From the NCBI RefSeq assembly GCF_000013365.1, contig NC_007778.1:1426001-1490000 (forward strand): DNA of 64,000 nt, given 5' to 3'. The stretch is from Rhodopseudomonas palustris HaA2 (GTDB lineage: Bacteria > Pseudomonadota > Alphaproteobacteria > Rhizobiales > Xanthobacteraceae). This document shows, in pieces, positions 1 through 9,620 of this stretch (within the stretch, counting starts at the first letter, position 1; each line of letters opens with the position of its first letter). The notes under the pieces were generated by a model that saw nothing but the letters and a program-made list of their open reading frames with translations, made no database searches and had not been told where the DNA came from. The translations under genes were made by a program, and so were the position numbers.

Positions 1-2
1 TC

Positions 3-320
3 GCCGACGCGATCCGGCGCGCGTCGCACGAGTTCGACAACGACGTCCCGATCGCCGGCGTCTACATGCGCAAGGCGGCCAACAAGGTGGAGGAGATCTC
101 CGACACCGTGCAGCGCGGCGATATCTCGGATCTGGTCAAGGGCGTGCAGGATTTCGCCCGCCGCCAGCCGACCGCGTTTCTCGGCCTCGCGGTGCTGGCC
201 GGCTTCGGCGCGGTGCGCTTCCTGAAGAGTTCGTCGTCGTCCGCGGAGCCGTCCTATCGCACGGCGTCGCACGACGGTGGTGGAGACGACAACCGGGGAT
301 ATCGCGATGACTCCAAATAA
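3..320 (+). CDS. small envelope-associated protein, 5'-truncated by window edge
   Basis: The reading frame is open from the first bases of the window, so the true start lies upstream; about 105 codons are visible. The visible part has a polar, probably helical region, then 'ARRQPTAF' followed by one hydrophobic segment and a serine-rich, acidic polar tail ending in RDDSK. A single membrane segment near the C-terminus preceded by an amphipathic stretch is typical of small stress or 'nutrient deprivation-induced' proteins of rhizobia, but the name is only a resemblance. Its end overlaps the start of the holin-like gene at 307, and the next two genes are also overlapped, so the four probably form one translationally coupled operon. 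Biochemical role unknown. Confidence 0.75.
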   Translation, partial: ADAIRRASHEFDNDVPIAGVYMRKAANKVEEISDTVQRGDISDLVKGVQDFARRQPTAFLGLAVLAGFGAVRFLKSSSSSAEPSYRTASHDGGGDDNRGYRDDSK

Positions 321-696
321 TCGGTCGATTCCCGAGCTGTTCGGCGATGCGTTCAATCAGTTCGCCAAGCTGATCAGCAACGAGTTCGATCTCGCCCGCG
401 CCGAGATGGCCGACAAGATCGGCCAGGTCGGTCGCGCGGTGGCGATGATGGGCGCGGGCGCGGTGATCCTGATCCCCGGCCTGGTGGTGTTGCTGTTCGC
501 GCTCGCGGCCTTGCTGATCGAGAACGGGTTCTCCGCCTCGGTCGCCTATCTGATCACCGGCGGCGGCACGATCGTCGTCGCCGCTGCGCTGATCGGCATC
601 GGCATCAGCCGGCTGTCGCCCGACTCATTGAAGCCGAACATGACGATCGAGCAATTGCAGCGCGACAAGGTCGCGGCAAAGGAGATGGTGCAGTGA
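307..696 (+). CDS. phage-holin-family (Holin-X like) membrane protein
   Basis: This 129-residue protein has an N-terminal amphipathic helix (PELFGDAFNQFAKLISNE) and two hydrophobic hairpin segments at roughly residues 40-65 and 75-97. That is the layout of the 'putative actinobacterial Holin-X, superfamily III' family, which is chromosomal and not evidence of a phage. I chose ATG 307 over GTG 277 because a purine-rich GGGGAT lies just upstream and the earlier start would lie deep inside the preceding gene. It overlaps the preceding coding region by 14 nt and the following one by 4 nt. The likely role is in the cell envelope under stress; the molecular function is not established. Confidence 0.8.
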   Translation: MTPNNRSIPELFGDAFNQFAKLISNEFDLARAEMADKIGQVGRAVAMMGAGAVILIPGLVVLLFALAALLIENGFSASVAYLITGGGTIVVAAALIGIGISRLSPDSLKPNMTIEQLQRDKVAAKEMVQ

Positions 697-1418
697 ACGA
701 TCGATCCGACCAGGGCAAAGTGATGCCTTTCATTCACGATCTCGGCGATGCGATGCGTCGCAATCCGGTGTCGACCGCGCTGATCGGCATGGGCGTGCTG
801 TGGCTGTTCACCGGCGGCAAGGCCAAAGAGCGTGCCGCGAGTTTGGCGCACAGCACCGGGCTCGATCGCGTCCCCGACGCCGCATCGGGCGCGATCGATG
901 CCGGACGCGCGGCGATGCACGACGTCAGGGATCGGGTCAGCGAAACGGTCGCCGGGGTCGGGGATCGCGCCGCCAGTGCGATGCATAGCGTCCAGGACAG
1001 CGGCGCCGCTGCGCTCGATCGCGCCAGCGAATTCGGAAGGCAGATTCCGGAAACCGGCGCCGAACTGCTCGGCGCGGCGCGCTCGCGCCTGACCGAGCTG
1101 TTCAACGAGCAGCCGCTGATGCTCGGCGCGCTCGGGGTGGCGATCGGTGCGGGCATCGCAGCCTCGCTGCCGCGCACAACCGTCGAGGCCGAGCTGTTCG
1201 GCGAAACCAGCGACGAGTTCAAGGCGCAGGCGCGCGGCTTCGTCGAACAGGCCCAGGAGCGAGTCGGCGCGGCCGCGCGGGATGCGGTCGATGCCGCGAC
1301 CGAGGAAGCGCGCCGCCAGGGGCTGACGCCCGAGGGCGTGATGTCGGCTGCAGGCGAGATCGGCGAAAAAGCCAGGCGTGTCGCCGATGCGGCCGAAGAA
1401 AATCTGCGTCTGGAATGA
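693..1418 (+). CDS. membrane-anchored coiled-coil protein of the holin-X operon
   Basis: This 241-residue protein starts at GTG, which overlaps the TGA of the holin-like gene (GTGA), so translation is probably coupled. It has a hydrophobic segment near residues 28-42 (TALIGMGVLWLF), a long Ala/Asp/Arg-rich amphipathic region likely to be helical (about 50-130), a second hydrophobic segment near 143-160 (LMLGALGVAIGAGIAASL), and a charged helical tail. The N-terminal membrane segment resembles the part that follows the DUF3618 domain in rhizobial proteins, but I do not see DUF3618 itself. Apolipoprotein-like repeats of this type suggest membrane association. No catalytic motif is visible and the function is unknown. 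Confidence 0.75.
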   Translation: MNDRSDQGKVMPFIHDLGDAMRRNPVSTALIGMGVLWLFTGGKAKERAASLAHSTGLDRVPDAASGAIDAGRAAMHDVRDRVSETVAGVGDRAASAMHSVQDSGAAALDRASEFGRQIPETGAELLGAARSRLTELFNEQPLMLGALGVAIGAGIAASLPRTTVEAELFGETSDEFKAQARGFVEQAQERVGAAARDAVDAATEEARRQGLTPEGVMSAAGEIGEKARRVADAAEENLRLE

Positions 1419-1585
1419 GCATGGCGGACATCGACGACAAGGCCCCGAGCGACCGGCCGGACGATGCGATGAAGAGCGGCACCCGTGAGCCCTGGAAGAA
1501 GCCGAACCAGAGTTCGCAGACCAATTCGCAGCCGCCGCCCGACAAGCCGGACCTGGAGCGGTGGCAGGACAGCAACACGCACTGA
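1415..1585 (+). CDS. 56-residue proline/glutamine-rich hypothetical protein
   Basis: ATG 1415 overlaps the TGA of the upstream gene (ATGA), with an alternative in-frame ATG at 1421. The frame encodes 56 very polar residues (MSMADIDDKAPSDRPDDAMK, then EPWKKPNQSSQTNSQPPPDK, ending LERWQDSNTH). There is no membrane segment or signal peptide and it is probably disordered. Reasons to believe it is real are the exact stop/start overlap, which continues the pattern of the two upstream junctions, and the coding-like third-position GC. I do not recognise a family. It is the last gene of the small envelope operon. Confidence 0.6.
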   Translation: MSMADIDDKAPSDRPDDAMKSGTREPWKKPNQSSQTNSQPPPDKPDLERWQDSNTH

Positions 1586-1675
1586 CGCGGCGTCCGATCG
1601 TGTCCCAAACGCAGCGATGCCCGGCCATGCGCCGGGCATCGGCGTCTGTAGAGGTCGTGCTGAAGGGAATTGAGG

Positions 1676-2746
1676 ATGGCACGAACGAGCTCCGGATTTC
1701 TGGCATCGCTGGCCATCGTCGCCGGTGCGAGTGCAGCTGGCTGGATCGCGGGGCGCGGTGCCCCTGAGCGTGCCGGCGGCAGGCCACGCGAGGCCGCGAC
1801 GACGATGCCTGCCGCCCCCGCCGTACCGGCGGGGCGGACGCAAGACGATACCGATCCGCCTGCTGCGCGCTTCCATCAACCGCTTCCCGTCCTGCGCCGG
1901 CAATGGAAAGCCGTGCTCCGCGGCACCTACGCGCGCATCAACGACGACCGGCTGATGCTGGTCGCCGCGGGCGTGGTGTTCTACGGCCTGCTGGCGTTGT
2001 TTCCGGGCATCTCCGCGCTGGTGTCGTCCTACGCGCTGTTCACCGACGGCGGCACCATCAATGGCCATCTGCAGCAACTTGCCGCCATCGTGCCGGAGGG
2101 GACCTATTCGGTGATCGAGGATCAGGTCGGCCGCGTGCTCGCCAATGGCGAGACCCGGCTGGGACTGGCGTTCCTCTCCAGCCTCGCGCTGGCGCTGTGG
2201 AGCGTCAATGGCGGCGTCAAGGCGGTGATCGATGCATCGAACGTCGTCTACGACAAGCAGGAGAGCCGCGGCTTCATCAAGCTCAACGCGCTGTCGCTGG
2301 GCTTCACCATCGGCGCCCTCGCGGCGGTGCTGTCGGCGATCGGCCTCGTGATCGCGACCCCGATCGCGCTGTCGATGATCGGGATGGAGGGCCAGGGCGC
2401 GGTGCTGATCGGCTACGGCCGCTGGCCGCTGCTGGCGCTGCTCACCTTCGCCGGGCTCGCGGTGCTGTATCGCCACGCGCCCGATCGCGACACGCCGCAC
2501 TGGCGCTGGGTGTTGCCGGGTTGCGTGTTCGCCACCCTCGCCTGGATCGTCGGTTCGGCGCTGCTGTCCTATTACCTGGGCAATTTTGCCAATTACGACG
2601 CCACCTATGGCTCGCTCGGCGCCGCCATCGGCCTGATGATCTGGATGTGGATGACGGCGATCGTGGTGCTGGTCGGCGGCGAACTCAACGCCGAGATCGA
2701 GATGCAGGCCAAGGGCGGCCGCAGACAGCGTTCGTCCGCACGCTGA
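1676..2746 (+). CDS. YihY/virulence factor BrkB family membrane protein
   Basis: This 356-residue integral membrane protein has an N-terminal hydrophobic segment and a proline/alanine-rich linker (about residues 1-80), then the YihY core: YARINDDRLMLVAAGVVFYG, a SVNGGVKAVIDASNVVYD loop and six hydrophobic segments, ending with LVGGELNAEIE, a hallmark of the family C-terminus. YihY proteins were once called 'ribonuclease BN' in error; they are membrane proteins of uncertain transport function. The start at ATG 1676 has GAGG immediately upstream; a TTG at 1670 is possible. It stands alone and converges on the response regulator gene. Confidence 0.88.
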   Translation: MARTSSGFLASLAIVAGASAAGWIAGRGAPERAGGRPREAATTMPAAPAVPAGRTQDDTDPPAARFHQPLPVLRRQWKAVLRGTYARINDDRLMLVAAGVVFYGLLALFPGISALVSSYALFTDGGTINGHLQQLAAIVPEGTYSVIEDQVGRVLANGETRLGLAFLSSLALALWSVNGGVKAVIDASNVVYDKQESRGFIKLNALSLGFTIGALAAVLSAIGLVIATPIALSMIGMEGQGAVLIGYGRWPLLALLTFAGLAVLYRHAPDRDTPHWRWVLPGCVFATLAWIVGSALLSYYLGNFANYDATYGSLGAAIGLMIWMWMTAIVVLVGGELNAEIEMQAKGGRRQRSSAR

Positions 2747-2794
2747 GCAGTTCCACGAAACCCTGCTGATCGCGCCGCGGCGACGCGCGGCGGC

Positions 2795-3713
<919 letters not shown>

Positions 3714-3724
<11 letters not shown>

Positions 3725-6700
3725 GGCGATACAGCGTGTTCAGGGTCTTCATGTACTGGTCGAGATCGAACTGCTCGACCAGCGCGCGCATCTGCGACAC
3801 GAACGTCCCCGATTCCGGATAGTCGTTGTCGATCTGATCGAGCTTGGATTCGATGCCGCGGATGTAGCCGATCTTGCCGAGCTCGATCAATTCCTCGACG
3901 TGCTGCATCGGCGGGCTTTGCATATCGCCCGTGGCCGCCGGCGTCTCGGGCGTTTCGCCTTTGTAGATCCATTCTATCTTGAGCAGCTGCCCGATCTGTT
4001 CGAGCAGCCGCGGAATGTCGACCGGCTTCATCAGGTAGCCGTCGTGGAACGGCTGCGCCAGCGGCGCGCCGTGCGCCTCGATCGCGCTCGCCGACACCAT
4101 CAGGATGCGGGCGTGGTGGTGGCCGTTGGTGCGCAGCGTCTCGGCCACGGTCCAGCCGTCCATGCCGGCCATCGAGATGTCGAGCAGGAACAGGTCGGGC
4201 TGGCAGTGTTCGGCGAGGCCGACGCAGGTGTAGCCGTCCGGCGCGCTCAGCACGATGAAGCCGAGCGGCGCCAGCAATTCCTGCAGCAGATTACGCTGCG
4301 CCGGATCGTCGTCGGTGATCAGGATGGTCTTGCGCGGGCCGTGATAGCCGAGGATCGGCGCGCGGATCGCGCGGGTGCGGGTCGGATTGGTGACTTCCGA
4401 CAGCAGCAGCTTGACGCGGAAGGTCGAGCCCTGGCCGAGCGTGCTGGTGACGCTGAGATCGCCGCCCATCACGCCGGCGAGCAGCTTGCTGATCGTCAGC
4501 CCGAGCCCGGTGCCGGTGTGCGGCTGCGATACGCCGAGCGCGCCGCGTTCGAACGGCGCGAAGATCCGCTCCAGATCGTCGGCATGGATGCCCGGGCCGG
4601 TGTCGCGCACTTCGAGCTCGGCCACCGGGTTGCGATAATGCACGATGAAATGCACGCTGCCTTCTTGCGTGAACTTGATCGCGTTGGAGAGCAGATTGAT
4701 CAGCACCTGGCGCAGCCGCTTCTCGTCGGCGTAGACCACCGGCGGCAGATATTGCGGGCGCTTGAACACGAAGTCGACGTCCTTGGCGGTCGCCTGCAGC
4801 CGGAACATGCCGACGAGCTGGTCGAGAAATTCGCCGAACCGCACCTCGTCGCGCGACAGATACAGCCGGCCGGCCTCGATCTTGGAAATATCCAGCAATC
4901 CGTCGATCAGCCCGGAGAGATGATCGGCGCTGCGTCGCATCAGGCGAATCTGGTCGCGCGGGCGCGGCGGCAGGCTGGCGTCCTGTTCGAGCAATTGCGC
5001 GTAGCCGCTGATGGCGTTGAGCGGCGAGCGCAGCTCGTGGCTGAGGCCGACGACGTAGCGGCTCTTGGCGAGATTGGCCGATTCGGCGACCTCCTTGGCG
5101 CGCTGCAGCTCGGCGTCGGTCTGGCGGTGCGCGTCGATCTCCTGCATCAGCAGCGTGGTCTGGCGCCGGGTCTCGGCCTCGGCGGCCTGCCGGCTCTGCC
5201 GCGCCAGCACGAACAGCCAGGTCACCACGCCGATGATGATCGACAGCGCGAAGAACAGCTTCCAGAGAATTTCCGACAGCAGGATCTGCTGCGCGTCGGT
5301 GGCGGGTGCGGCCTGCAGATAGATCATCATCAGCGTCAGGCCGACCAGCCCGGCCGACACCATGAACACGCTGAGATAGTGCCCGACCTGCGAATTCAGC
5401 AGCGCATGGACGCGCTGCGGCAGCACCTTGCCGAGCGCGTCGGTGAATTGCGCGTCGAACCGCGCGTGCGGCTTGCACAGATCGTGGCAGCGGGCGTCGA
5501 GCGAGCAGCACAGCGAGCAGATCGGCCCGGCATAGGCCGGGCAATGCGCCATGTCCTCGGGCTCGAACGAATGCTCGCAGATGCAGCACTTGATCGCCGG
5601 CAGGTTCTGCCAGGAGCGCTTCGGCTTGCGCGCGATATAGAACCGGCCGCGGGTGAGCAGCGCGATCGCCGGCGCGGTGACGAACGCCACCAGCAACGCG
5701 ACGAACGGCGCCAGCGCCTTGGCGGTCGGCCCGAACACGCCGTAGAACGCGGTGATCGACATCACCGTGGCGATCGCCATCGAGCCGACGCCGACCGGAT
5801 TGATGTCGTAGAGATGCGCGCGCTTGAACTCCATCTGCCGCGGCCGCAGGCCCAGCGGCCGGTTGATGACCAGATCCGCCACTAGGGCGCCGACCCAGGC
5901 GATCGCCACGTTGGAATACAGCGCCAGCGTCTGCTCCAACGCCCTGTAGACGCCGATCTCCATCAGCAGCAGCGCCACCAGCACGTTGAACACCAGCCAG
6001 ACCACGCGGCCGGGATGCGAATGGGTCAGCCGCGAGAAGAAGTTCGACCAGGCGATCGAGCCCGCATAGGCGTTGGTGACGTTGATCTTGATCTGGGACA
6101 GCATCACGAAGGCGCCGGTCAGCGCAAGCGCCAGTTCGGGCTGCGCCAGCACGTAACGGAACGCCTCGCGATACATGTGCGACGGCTCCGCCGCGTCCTC
6201 CATGTCGAGGCCATGGCTCAGGGCGAAATAGGCGAGGAACGAGCCGGCCAGCAGCTTGATCGCGCCCGGCACGATCCAGCCCGGCCCGGCGCTGATCATC
6301 GCCGCCCACCACGCCGCCTTCGAGGTGCGGCGGTCGCGCGGCAGGAAGCGGAGAAAGTCGACCTGCTCGCCGATCTGCGCCACCAGCGCGAACACCACCG
6401 ACGCCGCGGTGCCGAACAGCAGCAGGTCGAGATGGCCCGCCGGATCGCCCTGCGCGCCGGCGAATCTGGTCCACTCTTCGAACGATTCCGGACTCTTGAT
6501 CGCGATCGCCGCGAACGGGAGGATGTGCAGCAGAATCCAGAACGGCTGGGTCCACAGTTGAAACCGGCTGATCAGCGTGATGCCGTGCGTCACCAGCGGA
6601 ATGATCACCACGGCGCTGAACAGATAGCCCAGCGCCAGCGGCAGCCCGAAACACATCTCCAGCGCCTTGGCGAGGATAACAGCCTCGATGGCGAAGAAGA

Positions 6701-7082
6701 TGAACGTAAATGAGGCATAGATCAGCGAGGTGATCGTCGATCCGATATAGCCGAATCCGGCGCCGCGCGTGAGCAAGTCTATATCGACGCCACATCTGGC
6801 TGCATGATAGGCAATCGGCAGGCCGCAGCAGAAGATGATGACGCTGACCACGAGGATCGCCGCGGTGGCGTTGGTGACGCCGTAATTCAGCGTGATGGTG
6901 CCGCCGATCGCCTCCAGCGCCAGGAACGAAATCGCGCCGAGCGCGGTGTTGGCGACCCGCAGCGCCGACCAGCGGCGCGCGCTCTTGGCGGTGAAGCGCA
7001 GCGCATAGTCTTCGAGCGTCTGGTTGGCGACCCATTGATTGTACTGGCGCCGAACGCGGTCTATGCGCTGCCGCCCAACCAC
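3714..7082 (-). CDS. NCS1-permease / Cys-cluster / hybrid histidine kinase-receiver fusion
   Basis: This 1122-residue chimera starts at GTG 7082; no in-frame ATG fits and AAGGAG lies 6 nt upstream. The frame stays open antisense to urtA, but that part is not coding. Residues ~20-480 form a 12-segment permease domain of the nucleobase-cation-symport-1 type (cytosine, purine, allantoin, thiamine). Residues 499-536 hold nine cysteines and two histidines. Two further membrane segments follow (~570-625) and a coiled coil (~630-670). The kinase has its H-box at H682 (SHELRSP), N-box near 796-800, DTGPG at 827 and GTGLGL at 857. The receiver has D924-D926, phospho-acceptor D968 and K1019. A C-terminal helical tail (1060-1122) has no clear HPt motif. 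By analogy with CbrA-type transporter-kinases, transport or binding probably controls kinase activity. It pairs with the response regulator gene and diverges from urt/fmd, so urea, amides or nucleobase degradation products are plausible ligands. Confidence 0.9.
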
Positions 7083-7241
7083 GCGCTTCTCCTTGTTTTT
7101 CGTCTCGCTCTGCTGCGTGAAAAATCTACGTCGCGATCTTGCGATGCAACATACGTGATCTTGCGTATCGGTACAGCCGAAAATTTCGCCGATCGTTTGC
7201 CCCGACTGCACACGCGTCCAAACAACACGAAGGGGTAGTTC
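7083..7241. promoter_or_regulatory. divergent promoter region, sensor kinase / urtA, with direct repeat
   Basis: The 159-bp gap between two divergent starts contains GATCTTGCG at 7135-7143 and again at 7157-7165, exactly 22 bp apart (two helical turns). The second copy lies within an inverted repeat ATACG-N8-CGTAT (about 7151-7168). An A/T-rich patch (GAAAAATC) lies at about 7119. This geometry suits a dimeric response regulator binding on one DNA face; the adjacent LuxR-type regulator is the natural candidate. No convincing sigma-70 or sigma-54 promoter could be fixed by eye. Confidence 0.55.
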
Positions 7242-8504
7242 ATGGCAGACGACAAAGACCAGGGCCTTCACTCGCCGTTCCGGCGCAAGCTTCTGATGGG
7301 GATGGCGGCCATCCCGGCGATGACGATGCTGCCGCGCACGTCGTTCGCCCAGGCGCCGGCGACCTCCGTCGTCAACACCACCGGCCTCGCCGTGACCGAC
7401 ACCGAGGTCACCGTCGGCATCCTGCACTCCGTCACGGGCACGATGGCGATCTCCGAGACCGGCTCGGTGCAGGCCGAGAAGCTCGCGATCGAGCAGATCA
7501 ACGCCGCCGGCGGCGTGCTCGGCCGCAAGATCAAGTACATCCAGGAGGACGGCGCGTCCGACTGGCCGAACTTCGCCGAGAAGGCCAAGAAGCTTCTCGT
7601 CAACGACAAATGCGCCGCGGTGATGGGCTGCTGGACCTCGGCCTCGCGCAAGGCGGTGCTGCCGGTGTTCGAGCAGTACAACGGCATGCTGTACTACCCG
7701 ACCTTCTACGAAGGCCTCGAGCAGTCCAAAAACGTCATCTACACCGGCCAGGAAGCCACCCAGCAGATCATCGCCGGCCTCGATTGGGTCAACAAGACCA
7801 AGAACGCCAAGAGCTTCTATCTGCTCGGCTCCGACTACATCTGGCCGCGCACCTCCAACAAGATCGCCCGCAAGCACATCGAGAATCACCTGCAGGGCTG
7901 CAAGGTCGTCGGCGAGGAGTACTTCCCGCTCGGCCACACCCAGTTCAACTCGGTGATCAACAAGATCAAGCTGACCAAGCCGGACGTGATCTACGCGATC
8001 ATCGTCGGCGGCTCCAACGTCGCGTTCTACAAGCAGCTCAAGGCGGCCGGCATCGATCTGTCGAAGCAGACCCTGCTCACCATCTCGGTCACCGAGGACG
8101 AGATCGACGGCATCGGCGGCGAGAACATCGCCGGCGCCTTCGCCTGCATGAAGTACTTTCAGTCGCTCGACAATCCGAACAACAAGGCATTCGTCGCCGC
8201 GTTCAAGAAGATGTGGGGCGAGAAGACGGTGATCGGAGACGTCACCCAGGCTGCCTATCTCGGCCCGTGGCTGTGGAAATTGACCGTCGAGAAGGCCGGC
8301 TCGTTCGACATCGACAAGGTGGCGGCGGCGTCGCCGGGCGTGGAATTCAAGGGCGCGCCGGAAGGCTACGTCCGGGTCCACGAAAACCACCACCTCTGGT
8401 CGAAGACCCGCGTCGGCAAGGCAAAGCTCGATGGCCAGTACGAACTGGTCTACGAGACCGCCGACCTGGTCGAGCCCGATCCGTTCCCGAAGGGCTATCA
8501 GTAA
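7242..8504 (+). CDS. urtA: urea/short-chain amide ABC transporter, substrate-binding protein
   Basis: This 420-residue periplasmic binding protein belongs to the UrtA/FmdD branch of the branched-chain amino-acid family. The N-terminus has SPFRRKLLMGMAAIPAM then SFAQA, a signal sequence with a twin-arginine pair that may be Tat-dependent. Diagnostic stretches are VGILHSVTGTMAISE, AAVMGCWTSASRKAVLP, YYPTFYEGLEQS and HLWSKTRVGKA. It delivers urea or short amides to the UrtBC permease. The gene starts the operon, with AAGGGG upstream of the ATG. Because formamidase genes close the operon, the FmdD name from Methylophilus-type amide uptake may describe the substrate better than urea. Confidence 0.93.
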   Translation: MADDKDQGLHSPFRRKLLMGMAAIPAMTMLPRTSFAQAPATSVVNTTGLAVTDTEVTVGILHSVTGTMAISETGSVQAEKLAIEQINAAGGVLGRKIKYIQEDGASDWPNFAEKAKKLLVNDKCAAVMGCWTSASRKAVLPVFEQYNGMLYYPTFYEGLEQSKNVIYTGQEATQQIIAGLDWVNKTKNAKSFYLLGSDYIWPRTSNKIARKHIENHLQGCKVVGEEYFPLGHTQFNSVINKIKLTKPDVIYAIIVGGSNVAFYKQLKAAGIDLSKQTLLTISVTEDEIDGIGGENIAGAFACMKYFQSLDNPNNKAFVAAFKKMWGEKTVIGDVTQAAYLGPWLWKLTVEKAGSFDIDKVAAASPGVEFKGAPEGYVRVHENHHLWSKTRVGKAKLDGQYELVYETADLVEPDPFPKGYQ

Positions 8505-8534
8505 GCGTCGGCAGACGCTTCCACACACACTCCG

Positions 8535-8611
8535 CGTCATGCGCGGGCTCGACCCGCGCATCCATCTCTCTTCGCAGAAGATGGATCGCCGGGTCGAGCC
8601 CGGCGATGACG
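8535..8611. repeat. palindromic intergenic repeat (CGTCATGCGCGGG type)
   Basis: The inverted repeat begins CGTCATGCGCGGGCTCGACC and returns as GGTCGAGCCCGGCGATGACG, with arms interrupted near CGCGCATCCATC / GATGGATCGCC. It lies between urtA and urtB. It is of the REP-like type common in Bradyrhizobiaceae and can form a long hairpin in RNA. That could attenuate the distal operon or stabilise the abundant urtA mRNA. Confidence 0.8.
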
Positions 8612-8682
8612 GCCGGAATGTGTGGCGGCGGCGCCGGCAAACACCGCGTCCGGATCATTTCAATTAGCAGGGGCCAGCCTCC

Positions 8683-9609
8683 ATGTTCGGCGATTATTCC
8701 ATTGGCGATCTCGGCGCGATCTTCGCGATGCAGGGCTTCGCGGGTCTGATCCTGTTCTCGGTCTATGTGCTGATGGCGCTCGGGCTGGCGATCATCTTCG
8801 GCCAGATGGGCGTCATCAACATGGCGCATGGCGAGTTCATGATTCTCGGCGCCTACGTCACCTGGATGACGTCGAGCGCCTTTCAGGCCTATCTGCCGTC
8901 GCTGTTCCCCGGCTACTTCTTCGTCGCCATGATCCTGGCCTTCATCGCCGCGGGCGCGCTCGGCATGCTGGTCGAATGGGGGCTGATACGCCATCTCTAC
9001 AAGCGCCCGCTCGATACGCTGCTGGCGACCTGGGGCCTGTCGCTGATCCTGCAGCAGGCCTATCGGTCGATCTTCGGCGCGCGTGAAGTCGGCGTCGAGC
9101 TGCCGCAATGGATGCTCGGCTCCAAGCAGATCACCGACACCATCGAGGTGCCGATCAACGGCATCTTCGTGATGTGCCTGACCTTCCTGATCACCGCCGC
9201 CGTCGCCTATGTGATGTACAAATCGCGCTGGGGCCGCCAGGTTCGCGCCGTGGTGCAGAACCGGGTGATGGCCGGCGCCGTCGGCATCAACACCGAGAAG
9301 GTCGATCGCTACACTTTCGGGCTGGGCTGCGGCATCGCCGGAATCGCGGGTTCGGCCTTCACCATGATCGGCTCGACCGGGCCGACCTCCGGCCAGCTCT
9401 ACATCGTCGACACCTTCCTGGTCGTGGTGTTCGGCGGCGCGGCGAGCCTGTTCGGCACCATCGCATCGGCCTTCAGCATCTCGCAGGCGCAGTCGACCAT
9501 GGAGTTCTTCATGTCCGGCTCGATGGCCAAGGTGCTCACATTGCTCGCCATCGTCGCGATCCTGATGGTTCGCCCGCAAGGCCTGTTCGCCCTCAAGGTT
9601 CGCAAATAG
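8683..9609 (+). CDS. urtB: urea/amide ABC transporter permease UrtB (short form)
   Basis: This 308-residue LivH-type inner-membrane permease has about eight hydrophobic segments, the FGQMGVINMAHGEFMILGAY signature near the N-terminus and VFGGAASLFGTIASAF near the C-terminus. The common cyanobacterial and proteobacterial UrtB carries a long N-terminal periplasmic extension (over 500 residues); this copy lacks it and so resembles FmdE of amide-uptake systems. It forms the channel with UrtC, powered by UrtD and UrtE. The 178-nt gap from urtA is filled by a palindromic repeat, and urtC follows after 11 nt. Confidence 0.92.
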   Translation: MFGDYSIGDLGAIFAMQGFAGLILFSVYVLMALGLAIIFGQMGVINMAHGEFMILGAYVTWMTSSAFQAYLPSLFPGYFFVAMILAFIAAGALGMLVEWGLIRHLYKRPLDTLLATWGLSLILQQAYRSIFGAREVGVELPQWMLGSKQITDTIEVPINGIFVMCLTFLITAAVAYVMYKSRWGRQVRAVVQNRVMAGAVGINTEKVDRYTFGLGCGIAGIAGSAFTMIGSTGPTSGQLYIVDTFLVVVFGGAASLFGTIASAFSISQAQSTMEFFMSGSMAKVLTLLAIVAILMVRPQGLFALKVRK

Positions 9610-9620
9610 GAGTCATCGAC

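Noticed and set aside
277-696. Phage holin as evidence of a prophage
   Set aside because: Holin-X family proteins are normal chromosomal genes; no other phage gene is present.
7083-8561. Open reading of the sensor kinase frame far upstream, antisense to urtA
   Set aside because: The GC-rich antisense frame stays open by chance; urtA is clearly coding on the other strand and a good ribosome site and GTG lie at 7082.
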